This document shows positions 27,444 through 36,249 of a stretch of 64,000 nucleotides of DNA, one piece after another; position 1 is the first letter of the stretch, and each line of letters begins with the position of its first letter. The DNA comes from Winogradskyella forsetii. Lineage in GTDB: Bacteria; Bacteroidota; Bacteroidia; Flavobacteriales; Flavobacteriaceae. The stretch covers positions 496,001-560,000 of the forward strand of contig NZ_CP053348.1 of assembly GCF_013394595.1 (NCBI RefSeq), written 5' to 3'. Both the position numbers and the translations under genes were made by a program. The notes under the pieces are model-generated. The model did not search any database. It saw only the letters and a list, made by a program, of their open reading frames with translations, and had not been told where the DNA came from.

Positions 27444-28814
27444 ATGAAACAATCAAATCACGTGATTCTTCTGGTTGTAATGGCAGCGCTATTCTTATTG
27501 ATGAGTTGCAATTCGTCTAAAGAAGATAAAACAATTACGGAGGTTCTACCAAAAGAAAAAACGATTAGTGACACAGGGTTATTGGATACAATCCAAAAAC
27601 AGACTATAAGTTATTTCTGGGAAGGTGCGGAACCCAACTCTGGTTTAGCGAGAGAACGTCTGCATATGGATGATAGTTATCCTACTTCGCCTAAAAACAC
27701 GGTAACAACAGGTGGAAGTGGTTTTGGACTAATGGCCATTTTAGTAGGAATAGAAAGAGGTTTCATCCCAAAAGAAGAAGCGCTTAATCGCTATTTAAAA
27801 ATTGTAGATTTTTTAGAGGAAGCCGATCGTTTTCATGGAGCGTGGTCACATTGGATAGATGGAGAAACAGGTAAAGTATATCCGTTTGGTAAAAAAGACA
27901 ACGGAGGTGATTTGGTTGAAACGGCTTTTTTAATTCAAGGATTATTAACAGTTTCAGAATATTTTGATGGGGAAAATACCAAGGAAAAAGAACTTCGTGG
28001 CAAAATAGATAAACTTTGGAGAGCGGTTGAGTGGGATTGGTACACTAAAAATGGTGAAGATGTTTTGTACTGGCATTGGTCGCCAGAATTTGGTTGGGAA
28101 ATGGACTTCCCAGTTGGTGGTTATAACGAATGTTTAATTATGTATGTTCTAGCGGCTGCTTCTCCAACACATCCAATTAGTAAATCCGTTTACGAGAAAG
28201 GTTGGGCCAAAAATGGAGCCATTGTTTCAAATGAAACGTATTACGATGAAGATTTAGTTTTAAATTATTACGAACACAGTGATGCTAAAATCGGTCCTTT
28301 ATTTTGGGCTCATTATTCCTATTTAGGCTTAAATCCAAAAGGCTTATCAGATCAGTATGCGGATTATTGGAAGCTAACTCAAAATCATGCGAAAATCCAC
28401 TATAAATACGCTGTAGATAATCCGAAGGATTTTGAGGGTTATGGCGATAGTCTATGGGGATTAACATCAAGTTATTCTGTAAATGGTTATAAAGGTCACA
28501 GACCTGGAAATGACTATGGAGTCATTTCACCAACGGCAGCTTTATCGTCATTTCCATATACGCCTAAAGAGAGCATGAATATGTTGGCTAACCTCTATAA
28601 AAATCACGATAGTCTTATTGGTAAATTTGGACCTTATGATGCATTTAGCCTTGAACACAATTGGTCAACTCCAAGATATTTAGCCATAGATCAAGGCCCA
28701 ATTCCAGTAATGATTGAAAATTATAGGACGGGTTTAATATGGAATCTATTTATGGAAAATATAGATATACAGAAAGGATTAAAAAAATTAGAATTTAGAA
28801 CTGATAACCAATGA
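27444..28814 (+). CDS. GH144-like glycoside hydrolase (glycoamylase-fold, PF10091), lipoprotein
   Basis: The 456-residue lipoprotein (LLMSCNSS) contains one (alpha/alpha)6-type domain (about 45-450), with TVTTGGSGFGLMAILVGIER, WYTKNGEDVLYWHWSPEFG and YNECLIMYVLAAASPTHP. These are the PF10091 features of family GH144. Characterised GH144 enzymes that I recall act on beta-1,2-glucans: endo-beta-1,2-glucanase of Chitinophaga and a sophorose-releasing enzyme of Parabacteroides. The substrate here is inferred. The stop overlaps the next gene's start (ATGA). The partner paralogue directly downstream suggests endo/exo division of work. Confidence 0.8.
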   Translation: MKQSNHVILLVVMAALFLLMSCNSSKEDKTITEVLPKEKTISDTGLLDTIQKQTISYFWEGAEPNSGLARERLHMDDSYPTSPKNTVTTGGSGFGLMAILVGIERGFIPKEEALNRYLKIVDFLEEADRFHGAWSHWIDGETGKVYPFGKKDNGGDLVETAFLIQGLLTVSEYFDGENTKEKELRGKIDKLWRAVEWDWYTKNGEDVLYWHWSPEFGWEMDFPVGGYNECLIMYVLAAASPTHPISKSVYEKGWAKNGAIVSNETYYDEDLVLNYYEHSDAKIGPLFWAHYSYLGLNPKGLSDQYADYWKLTQNHAKIHYKYAVDNPKDFEGYGDSLWGLTSSYSVNGYKGHRPGNDYGVISPTAALSSFPYTPKESMNMLANLYKNHDSLIGKFGPYDAFSLEHNWSTPRYLAIDQGPIPVMIENYRTGLIWNLFMENIDIQKGLKKLEFRTDNQ

Positions 28815-30772
28815 AAAGAAAAATCGACATATTTTATTTAGTAATGACTTTATTTCTTGTTGGGTGTTCTAGTAGTGATTCAGGAGATACTAATAACGAA
28901 CCATCTACAGGTGATCTCAATATCTCTTATGTGCTATTTGGAAATGTAACACTCTCAAACAATTTAGAGTTTGATTTAGCTAATCAGTTTTTCATAAAAT
29001 TTAATAAAAGCATAAGTCCAAATTCCTCGATGTTTGCATTGACCCACTTAGACTCCAATATTCCTTTAACAGTTGAGCAAGGTCAAAACAATGATGAGCT
29101 CATTATTACACCAAGTATAATATTAGAACAAGGAGAAAGTTACATCTTCTCAATATCAGATAATCTCATGGCAAATGATGGTTCTACCTTTGATGGTAGG
29201 ACTTATGCATTTTCAATAAAGCTTGATCCTTTAGAGTTATTAGAAGCTCGTATAGGGGATGAAATATTAAATCTAGATCAAAGAAATTTAGAAATTCCAT
29301 TGAATGAAAATTTTAATTTTGTTTTTTCTCATACTGTTTCTGCCTCAGATTTTCAGGCTAATACTAGCTTTTCACCAAGTGTGCCTTTTTCCGTAGAGCA
29401 GGTCAATGATGTCACCATCAAAGTTGTTCTTTCTGAAATTCTAGATTATTGGAAAAAATATGAAATTATTATTGATCAGAACATAGGAGTTAATATTGGT
29501 AGAGATTTTGAGTCAGAATATATTGAATTATTTACAACTTTTGATAATACTGACAAGTTCCCTCTAATATCTGACGATCAATTGTTAACATTAATACAGG
29601 AAGAAACCTTTAAGTATTTTTGGGATTTTGGACACCCTGTTTCAGGAATGGCTAGAGAGCGTAACACCAGTAATGATATAGTAACAACCGGAGGTACGGG
29701 TTTTGGGCTTATGGCAATGATTGTAGGTGTTGAAAGAGGATTTATAACAAGAAGTGAGGCCATTGCACGTTGGGAAACTATCGTGAATTTTCTAGAAACA
29801 GCAGATAGGTATCATGGTGTTTGGCCGCATTGGTTGAATGGTAATTCGGGAAGTGTTGTGCCTTTTTCTGAATTCGATGATGGAGCAGATTTGGTAGAAA
29901 CGGCTTTTTTGATACAAGGGTTGTTAACAGTGGAACAATACCTAAACGCTATGGATGCCCAAGAAAATTTATTAAAAACCAAAATTACGACTTTATGGCA
30001 TGAAGTAGAATGGGATTGGTTTACAAAAGGAGGTGAAAACGTTTTGTACTGGCATTGGTCTCCAAATTATCAATGGCAAATGAATCTTAAAATTCAAGGG
30101 CATAACGAAACACAGATCGTTTATGTTCTTGCAGCTGCATCACCTACGCACTCAATAACACAATCAGTATATGATGAAGGCTATGCTGTTAATGGAAATA
30201 TGTTAAATGGAAATGTGTATTACGATTATACACTTCCTGCGGGAGGTAATTTTGGTGGCCCGCTTTTCTTTTCGCATTATTCTTATTTGGCGCTAGACCC
30301 AAGAAACCTCCAAGATCAATACGCCAACTATTGGACGCAGAATGTAAATCATACTTTAATAAATCGTTCATACTGTATTGATAATCCAGAAGACTATGTA
30401 GGCTATTATGCCAATAGTTGGGGTCTCACCGCTAGTGATAATAATAATGGATATTCAGCTCATAGTCCAACAAATGATTTGGGAGTAATTACTCCAACGG
30501 CAGCCATATCCTCGTTGCCTTACACACCAATAGAGTCTATGAATGCTATACGTTTTTTTTATTATAAGATTGGAGATAGAATATGGGGTGATTATGGGTT
30601 TATAGATGCATACAATCCCACTGAAGAGTGGTATGCAAGTTCTTATTTAGCCATAGATCAAGGTCCTGAAATTATTATGATAGAAAACTATAGAACTCAA
30701 TTATTATGGAATCTCTTTATGCAAAATGAAGATGTTCAAGGCGGTTTGGATGCTTTAGGTTTTAACTATTAA
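28811..30772 (+). CDS. GH144-like glycoside hydrolase with N-terminal Ig-like domains, lipoprotein
   Basis: The 653-residue lipoprotein (LVGCSSSD) begins with two Ig-like modules of the bacterial SbsA/Big_5 kind (about 35-140 and 145-245). A catalytic domain clearly homologous to the preceding gene follows (about 250-650, with TTGGTGFGLMAMIVGVERGF, ENVLYWHWSPNYQW and YVLAAASPTHS). The extra modules suggest presentation away from the cell surface, i.e. first attack on the polymer, while the shorter paralogue may trim oligosaccharides. The two catalytic domains differ throughout, so this is not a recent duplication. Confidence 0.8.
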   Translation: MKRKIDIFYLVMTLFLVGCSSSDSGDTNNEPSTGDLNISYVLFGNVTLSNNLEFDLANQFFIKFNKSISPNSSMFALTHLDSNIPLTVEQGQNNDELIITPSIILEQGESYIFSISDNLMANDGSTFDGRTYAFSIKLDPLELLEARIGDEILNLDQRNLEIPLNENFNFVFSHTVSASDFQANTSFSPSVPFSVEQVNDVTIKVVLSEILDYWKKYEIIIDQNIGVNIGRDFESEYIELFTTFDNTDKFPLISDDQLLTLIQEETFKYFWDFGHPVSGMARERNTSNDIVTTGGTGFGLMAMIVGVERGFITRSEAIARWETIVNFLETADRYHGVWPHWLNGNSGSVVPFSEFDDGADLVETAFLIQGLLTVEQYLNAMDAQENLLKTKITTLWHEVEWDWFTKGGENVLYWHWSPNYQWQMNLKIQGHNETQIVYVLAAASPTHSITQSVYDEGYAVNGNMLNGNVYYDYTLPAGGNFGGPLFFSHYSYLALDPRNLQDQYANYWTQNVNHTLINRSYCIDNPEDYVGYYANSWGLTASDNNNGYSAHSPTNDLGVITPTAAISSLPYTPIESMNAIRFFYYKIGDRIWGDYGFIDAYNPTEEWYASSYLAIDQGPEIIMIENYRTQLLWNLFMQNEDVQGGLDALGFNY

Positions 30773-30790
30773 AAATTTAAGTCAATAGAA

Positions 30791-31588
30791 ATGAAAAATA
30801 TTGTTTTAAGATTAATTTTGACATTTACTATTTTTAGCCCATGTGCTAAGGCTCAGCAAATTGATTCTTCAAAAGATTTATTCTCAAAAGAATATCATGT
30901 TCAAAAAGAGGATACTCTAAGGTACAGAATGCTATTACCTAAGAACTTTGATGAATCCAAACAATATCCACTGGTTTTGTTCCTTCACGGCGCAGGGGAA
31001 AGAGGAAGCGATAATAAAAAACAACTGGCGCATGGCAGTAGTTTATTTCTGAATGAAAAACATCGCGATTCCTTTCCTGCAATAGTCATTTTCCCACAAT
31101 GTCCTCAACAGGATTACTGGTCTAAGTTAGAGGCAGATCGCTCCACAAAACCAATCACATTTAAGTATAAATATGATGAAGCGCCTACAACAGCAATGGC
31201 TTTAACTATGGATTTAATGGATGAGATGGTCACTAAACCGTATATAAAAACAGATCAGGTTTATGTGATGGGATTATCAATGGGAGGTATGGGAACTTTT
31301 GAAATTATCCATAGAAAACCCGAAATGTTTGCAGCTGCCATTCCCATTTGTGGAGGTGGAGATCCTGATTCGGTCACCAATTATGCCCAAAAAATTCCAT
31401 TATGGATATTTCATGGCGCCAAAGATGATGTGGTAAATCCATTATTATCCATCAATATGGCAAGTGCAATTCTAAATGCTGGTGGATTTCCGAAATTTAC
31501 ACTATATGACTTTGCAAATCACAATAGCTGGGATCCAACATTTGCGGAACCAGAATTATTAACATGGCTTTTCTCTAAAACAAAATAA
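30791..31588 (+). CDS. secreted alpha/beta-hydrolase (esterase, dienelactone-hydrolase/PHB-depolymerase-like)
   Basis: The 265-residue protein with a signal peptide (about 1-22) has an FLHGAGERGS oxyanion region, the nucleophile elbow GLSMGGMG (Ser about 162), an Asp in FHGAKDDVV and the terminal His in FANHNSW. The catalytic triad looks complete. In polysaccharide loci such enzymes usually remove acyl groups (carbohydrate esterase role); that is inference from context. It lies 18 bp after a GH144 gene and directly before a GH3 gene. Confidence 0.75.
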   Translation: MKNIVLRLILTFTIFSPCAKAQQIDSSKDLFSKEYHVQKEDTLRYRMLLPKNFDESKQYPLVLFLHGAGERGSDNKKQLAHGSSLFLNEKHRDSFPAIVIFPQCPQQDYWSKLEADRSTKPITFKYKYDEAPTTAMALTMDLMDEMVTKPYIKTDQVYVMGLSMGGMGTFEIIHRKPEMFAAAIPICGGGDPDSVTNYAQKIPLWIFHGAKDDVVNPLLSINMASAILNAGGFPKFTLYDFANHNSWDPTFAEPELLTWLFSKTK

Positions 31589-31592
31589 TACA

Positions 31593-33926
31593 ATGATAAA
31601 AAACTTCAACGTTAAATTAATAAGTACAGTAATAATTGTTTTCATATTTACGAGTTGTAAAACCGAATCAAAATCTAATTCTAATTCTGATCGTAACCCA
31701 TTTGAAGCAAAGGTAGATTCTATTTTAGGTTTAATGACGATAGAGGAAAAAATAGGACAACTTAATCTGCCCGTTTCTGGGGATATTACAACTGGTTTAG
31801 GCAAAAGTTCTGATGTTGGAAAAAAAGTTCAGGAAGGAAAAGTTGGAGGGATGTTCAATATTAAATCTGTCGAAAAAATTAGAGCGGTTCAAAAAATCGC
31901 AGTTGAAGAAAGCCGATTGGGCATCCCATTACTATTTGGAATGGACGTTATCCATGGTTACGAAACAACATTTCCTATTCCATTGGGACTCTCCTCGACT
32001 TGGGATATGGAACTTATCGAAAAAACGGCACGAATGGCAGCCACCGAAGCGAGTGCAGATGGCATCAACTGGACATTTTCTCCTATGGTTGATATTTCAC
32101 GAGATCCTCGCTGGGGCAGAGTGTCTGAAGGCAACGGTGAAGATCCATATTTAGGAAGCCGAATTGCAGAAGCTATGGTAAAAGGTTACCAACAAGATGA
32201 TTTAAGTCAAAACAACACGTTGATGGCTTGTGTGAAACATTTTGCGCTTTATGGAGCGCCTGAAGCTGGCCGTGACTATAACACCGTCGATATGAGTAAA
32301 ATAAGAATGTATAACGAATATTTAGAACCTTATAAAGCAGCTGTTGATGCAGGTGTAGGTTCGGTTATGGCATCTTTTAATGAAATTGATGGTGTGCCTG
32401 CAACAGGCAATAAATGGTTATTGACAGATTTATTGCGAGACGATTGGGGCTTCAATGGTTTTGTAGTCACCGATTATACAGGTATTTGGGAAATGATGGC
32501 TCACGGCATGGGTGACGAAGAAGATGTAGTTGCTTTAGCGCTTAACGCAGGTATTGACATGGATATGGCTGGGGATTCACCTTCGGCTTCAGCAGCTTTC
32601 ATTAAATCCTTGAAAACAGCTTTAGACAAAGGTATGGTTAGTATTGATGATATCGACACGGCTGTAAAACGTATGTTAACTGCAAAATTTGAATTAGGAT
32701 TATTTGAAGATCCTTATAAATATTTAGATAATGATAGAGCCAAGAGCGAAGTATTCACAGACGAGAATAGAGCATTTGCCAGAAAAGTAGGAGCGGAATC
32801 TGCCGTTCTGCTAAAAAATGAAAATAATTTATTACCGTTAAAAAAAGAAGGAACCATAGCCTTAATCGGGCCTTTGGCTAACAATGCGGTCAATATGGCG
32901 GGTACGTGGAGCGTTGCCACACAACAAGAAAAATCAAATCCAGTTTTAGCAGGTTTCAAAACGGTTGTTGGTGATAAAGCCACTATTTTATATGCCAAAG
33001 GAAGTAACGTGGATTACGATTTAGATTTTGAAAAACGTGTTACTATGTTTGGTAAGGATATTCCAAGAGATGATAGAACGGATAAACAATTATTAGATGA
33101 AGCGTTGGCCATTGCTAATAAATCAGACGTCATAATTGCGGCTATCGGCGAATCTGCAGAGCTCAGTGGCGAAAGTAGTAGTGTAACAAATCTTCAAATT
33201 CCACAGGTTCAAAAAGATTTATTAAATGCTTTATTAAAAACAGGGAAACCAGTGGTATTGGTATTGTTTACAGGAAGACCTCTTGCTATTGTTGACGAGA
33301 ATGAAAATGTTCCAGCAATACTAAACGTTTGGTTTCCTGGAAGTGAAGCTGGTTTAGCAATTTCAGACGTATTGTTTGGTGATGTAAATCCTTCAGGAAA
33401 GCTAACAGCAACGTTTCCGATGAATGTGGGCCAGATACCCATTTTCTACAATCATAAAAATACAGGACGCCCTTTAAACAATAAGGAAGGTAAATTTGAA
33501 AAGTTCAAATCCAATTATTTAGATGTTCGAAATGAACCCTTATACCCATTTGGTTATGGACTTAGTTACACAACATTCGATTATTCAAACTTCAAACTGG
33601 ATAAAACAGCCATCAACTTTGATGGTCAAATAACAGTTTCAGTAGATGTTACCAATTCTGGTGATTATGACGGAAAAGAAGTGGTTCAACTTTACATAAG
33701 GGATGTTGTCGGTACAGTGACAAGACCTGTAAAAGAATTAAAAGGCTTTGAAAAAGTGGACATTCAAAAAGGGGAAACTAAAACTATAACATTCAACATA
33801 ACTATTGAAGACTTAAAATTCTATAATTCAGATTTAGATTTTGTAGCAGAACCAGGAAAATTCCATGTGTTTGTGGGAACTGATTCCACTACGGAAATGA
33901 TGAAAGAATTTGAACTTACAAAATAA
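31593..33926 (+). CDS. GH3 beta-glucosidase-like enzyme (BglX type), lipoprotein
   Basis: The 777-residue protein starts with a lipoprotein signal (FIFTSCKTES). The (beta/alpha)8 domain has GIPLLFGMDVIHG, RDPRWGRVSEGNGEDP, CVKHFALYGAPEAGRDY and the nucleophile Asp near residue 293 in FVVTDYTG. A C-terminal sandwich domain and FnIII-like domain (YTTFDYSNF..., VTRPVKELKGFEKV) complete the BglX layout. It is expected to cleave beta-linked glucose from non-reducing ends in the periplasm or at the surface. A Bacteroides GH3 (BT_3567) is, to my memory, a beta-1,2-glucooligosaccharide glucosidase, which fits the two GH144 neighbours. Confidence 0.88.
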   Translation: MIKNFNVKLISTVIIVFIFTSCKTESKSNSNSDRNPFEAKVDSILGLMTIEEKIGQLNLPVSGDITTGLGKSSDVGKKVQEGKVGGMFNIKSVEKIRAVQKIAVEESRLGIPLLFGMDVIHGYETTFPIPLGLSSTWDMELIEKTARMAATEASADGINWTFSPMVDISRDPRWGRVSEGNGEDPYLGSRIAEAMVKGYQQDDLSQNNTLMACVKHFALYGAPEAGRDYNTVDMSKIRMYNEYLEPYKAAVDAGVGSVMASFNEIDGVPATGNKWLLTDLLRDDWGFNGFVVTDYTGIWEMMAHGMGDEEDVVALALNAGIDMDMAGDSPSASAAFIKSLKTALDKGMVSIDDIDTAVKRMLTAKFELGLFEDPYKYLDNDRAKSEVFTDENRAFARKVGAESAVLLKNENNLLPLKKEGTIALIGPLANNAVNMAGTWSVATQQEKSNPVLAGFKTVVGDKATILYAKGSNVDYDLDFEKRVTMFGKDIPRDDRTDKQLLDEALAIANKSDVIIAAIGESAELSGESSSVTNLQIPQVQKDLLNALLKTGKPVVLVLFTGRPLAIVDENENVPAILNVWFPGSEAGLAISDVLFGDVNPSGKLTATFPMNVGQIPIFYNHKNTGRPLNNKEGKFEKFKSNYLDVRNEPLYPFGYGLSYTTFDYSNFKLDKTAINFDGQITVSVDVTNSGDYDGKEVVQLYIRDVVGTVTRPVKELKGFEKVDIQKGETKTITFNITIEDLKFYNSDLDFVAEPGKFHVFVGTDSTTEMMKEFELTK

Positions 33927-33968
33927 AATAAATCTCGAAAATTAGATTTCTTTTTGTGGATTTGGATT

Positions 33969-33998
33969 GTCCCCTTGAGGGGACTTTAGGGGTGTTTC
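33969..33998. repeat. family C hairpin repeat
   Basis: GTCCCC-TTGA-GGGGAC is followed by TTTAGGGGTGTTT, between the two GH3 genes. The same block recurs at 58096-58122, and an inverted variant occurs before ilvA. Confidence 0.65.
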
Positions 33999-34020
33999 GA
34001 ATAAATTTAATTATTATAAA

Positions 34021-36240
34021 ATGAATTTTAGAATCGTTTTTTTATTAGCTTTTTTTGCTGCTAACTACAGTTTTTCCCAAAACTATGAAGCTAAAGTAGA
34101 TTCGATTATGAGTCTTATGACGCTTCAAGAAAAGATTGGACAAACAGTAATGTATGGTGGAAGTTGGGATCAAACAGGTCCAATAGTTGGTTCCGATAAT
34201 GGTAAATATATTCGTGAAGGTCATATGGGAGCGATGCTAAATGCTATGTCAGTAAAAGGGACTCGCGATTTACAAAAAGTAGCAATTGAAGAAACCCGTT
34301 TGGGTATTCCGTTACTATTTGGATATGACGTAATTCATGGTCACAGAACAATTTTTCCAATAAACTTAGGCTTATCAGCAAGTTGGGACTTAAAAATGGT
34401 CGAAGAAAGTTCGCGCATCGCAGCCGAAGAAGCCTCTGCAGAAGGTATCCATTGGACATTTGCACCCATGATTGATGTTTCAAGGGAACCACGATGGGGC
34501 AGAATATCAGAAGGTGCTGGTGAAGATGTTTATTTAAATAGTGAGGTCGCAAAAGCTTACGTTCGAGGTTTTCAAGGTGAAGATTTATCACAACCCAACA
34601 CCATTTTGGCCTGTGCCAAACATTATGTGGCTTATGGAGCAGCTCAAGCCGGACGGGATTACCATACCACAAATATGAGTGACGGAGAGTTAAGAAACGT
34701 CTATTTACCACCTTTTAAGGCTGCAGTCGATGCTGGTGTAGAAACCTTTATGTCTGCTTTTAACGAGCTAAACGGAGTACCGACTTCGGGCAATAAATAT
34801 ACCTTAAGAGATATTCTTCGTGGCGAATGGGATTTTGAAGGTTTTGTTGTTTCGGATTATACGTCCATTAATGAAATGGTTCAGCATGGATTCGCAAAGG
34901 ATAGTATTGATGCTGCTAGAATAGGAATGAACGCTGGTGTGGATATGGATATGATGGGTCATATATATCGTAAAAATCTAAAGGCGTTGGTTGAAGAAGG
35001 TAAAGTACCGGAACAATTCATAAATGAGGCCTGCAAGCGTATTTTATTGGCTAAATATAAATTAGGTTTATTTGATGATCCGTATCGCTATATTGATGAA
35101 AATCGTGAAAACACCACTAAATATAAACCAGAATTTTTAGCCAAAGCAAGGGAAATTGCAGCAGCTTCATCTGTGTTGTTACAAAACAGGAACGAAGCCT
35201 TACCACTTTCAAGCACTTCAAAATCGATTGCATTCATTGGCCCTTTGGTTAAAGATGAATACAATATCATAGGAAATTGGGCAGCAAAAGGAGATCGCAA
35301 TGGAAAAGCGGTTAGTGTTTTTGAAGGCGTCTCAGAGTATTTAAAACCGAAACAAATTCAATATGCTAAAGGTTGTGAGATTTTAAAGGATGACACTTCG
35401 GGATTTGATGAAGCTATTTCAGTTTCGAAAAAGGCAAACGAAATTGTCCTGGTGATGGGAGAAGGGCATCATATGAGTGGTGAAGCGGCTTCCAGAACAA
35501 ATTTAAGAATTCCAGGAGTTCAAACTGAATTGATAAAAAGAATTCGTGAAGCTAATCCCAATAAAAAAATTACTTTGGTCTTAATGAATGGAAGACCAAT
35601 AAATCTCTCCGAAGAAGTCAATTTGGTTGATGCCATTTTAGAAGTGTGGTTTCCAGGAACTATGGGAGGCGCTGCAACTGCAGATTTGTTGTTCGGTAAA
35701 GTTAATCCTTCAGCGAAATTGACCGTTACATTCCCAAGAAATGTTGGTCAGGTGCCGATTTACTACAATATGAAAAATACAGGACGACCAATTCCTCAAA
35801 GCAATCCAAAGCAAGATTATAAAAGTAATTATATCGATGTGCCAAATACACCATTATTTGTCTTTGGACATGGCTTGAGTTATACCAATTTTGAGTATTC
35901 GGATTTGAAATTATCATCAAACACATTTGGTTTCACTGATGAACTTTCAGCATCGGTAACCATTACCAATTCAGGTAGTTTTGATGGATATGAAATTGTA
36001 CAACTTTACATTCACGAGAAAGTAGGAAGTGTCACCAGACCAGTTAAAGAACTCAAAGGATTTCAAAAACTATTTTTGAAAAAAGGAGAAAGTAAAACGG
36101 TAACATTTGCTATTTCGGCCGAAGATTTAAAATTCTATAACACTGAAAAAGAATACACTGTTGAGCCAGGAGAATTTGAAGTTGCAATTGCACCAAGTTC
36201 AGACTTTAAATTTAAGAATACCATTACCCTAATTGATTAA
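34021..36240 (+). CDS. GH3 beta-glucosidase-like enzyme (BglX type), secreted
   Basis: The 739-residue protein with a signal peptide (ends near YSFSQ) has the same architecture as the preceding GH3. Features include IPLLFGYDVIHGHRT, SREPRWGRISEGAGEDV, CAKHYVAYGAAQAGRDY, nucleophile Asp near 278 in FVVSDYTS, and a C-terminal FnIII-like domain. It differs from its neighbour through much of its length and is an old paralogue with probably different linkage or chain-length preference. It is not predicted to be a lipoprotein, so it is likely free in the periplasm. Confidence 0.88.
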   Translation: MNFRIVFLLAFFAANYSFSQNYEAKVDSIMSLMTLQEKIGQTVMYGGSWDQTGPIVGSDNGKYIREGHMGAMLNAMSVKGTRDLQKVAIEETRLGIPLLFGYDVIHGHRTIFPINLGLSASWDLKMVEESSRIAAEEASAEGIHWTFAPMIDVSREPRWGRISEGAGEDVYLNSEVAKAYVRGFQGEDLSQPNTILACAKHYVAYGAAQAGRDYHTTNMSDGELRNVYLPPFKAAVDAGVETFMSAFNELNGVPTSGNKYTLRDILRGEWDFEGFVVSDYTSINEMVQHGFAKDSIDAARIGMNAGVDMDMMGHIYRKNLKALVEEGKVPEQFINEACKRILLAKYKLGLFDDPYRYIDENRENTTKYKPEFLAKAREIAAASSVLLQNRNEALPLSSTSKSIAFIGPLVKDEYNIIGNWAAKGDRNGKAVSVFEGVSEYLKPKQIQYAKGCEILKDDTSGFDEAISVSKKANEIVLVMGEGHHMSGEAASRTNLRIPGVQTELIKRIREANPNKKITLVLMNGRPINLSEEVNLVDAILEVWFPGTMGGAATADLLFGKVNPSAKLTVTFPRNVGQVPIYYNMKNTGRPIPQSNPKQDYKSNYIDVPNTPLFVFGHGLSYTNFEYSDLKLSSNTFGFTDELSASVTITNSGSFDGYEIVQLYIHEKVGSVTRPVKELKGFQKLFLKKGESKTVTFAISAEDLKFYNTEKEYTVEPGEFEVAIAPSSDFKFKNTITLID

Positions 36241-36249
36241 TAGCTAGAT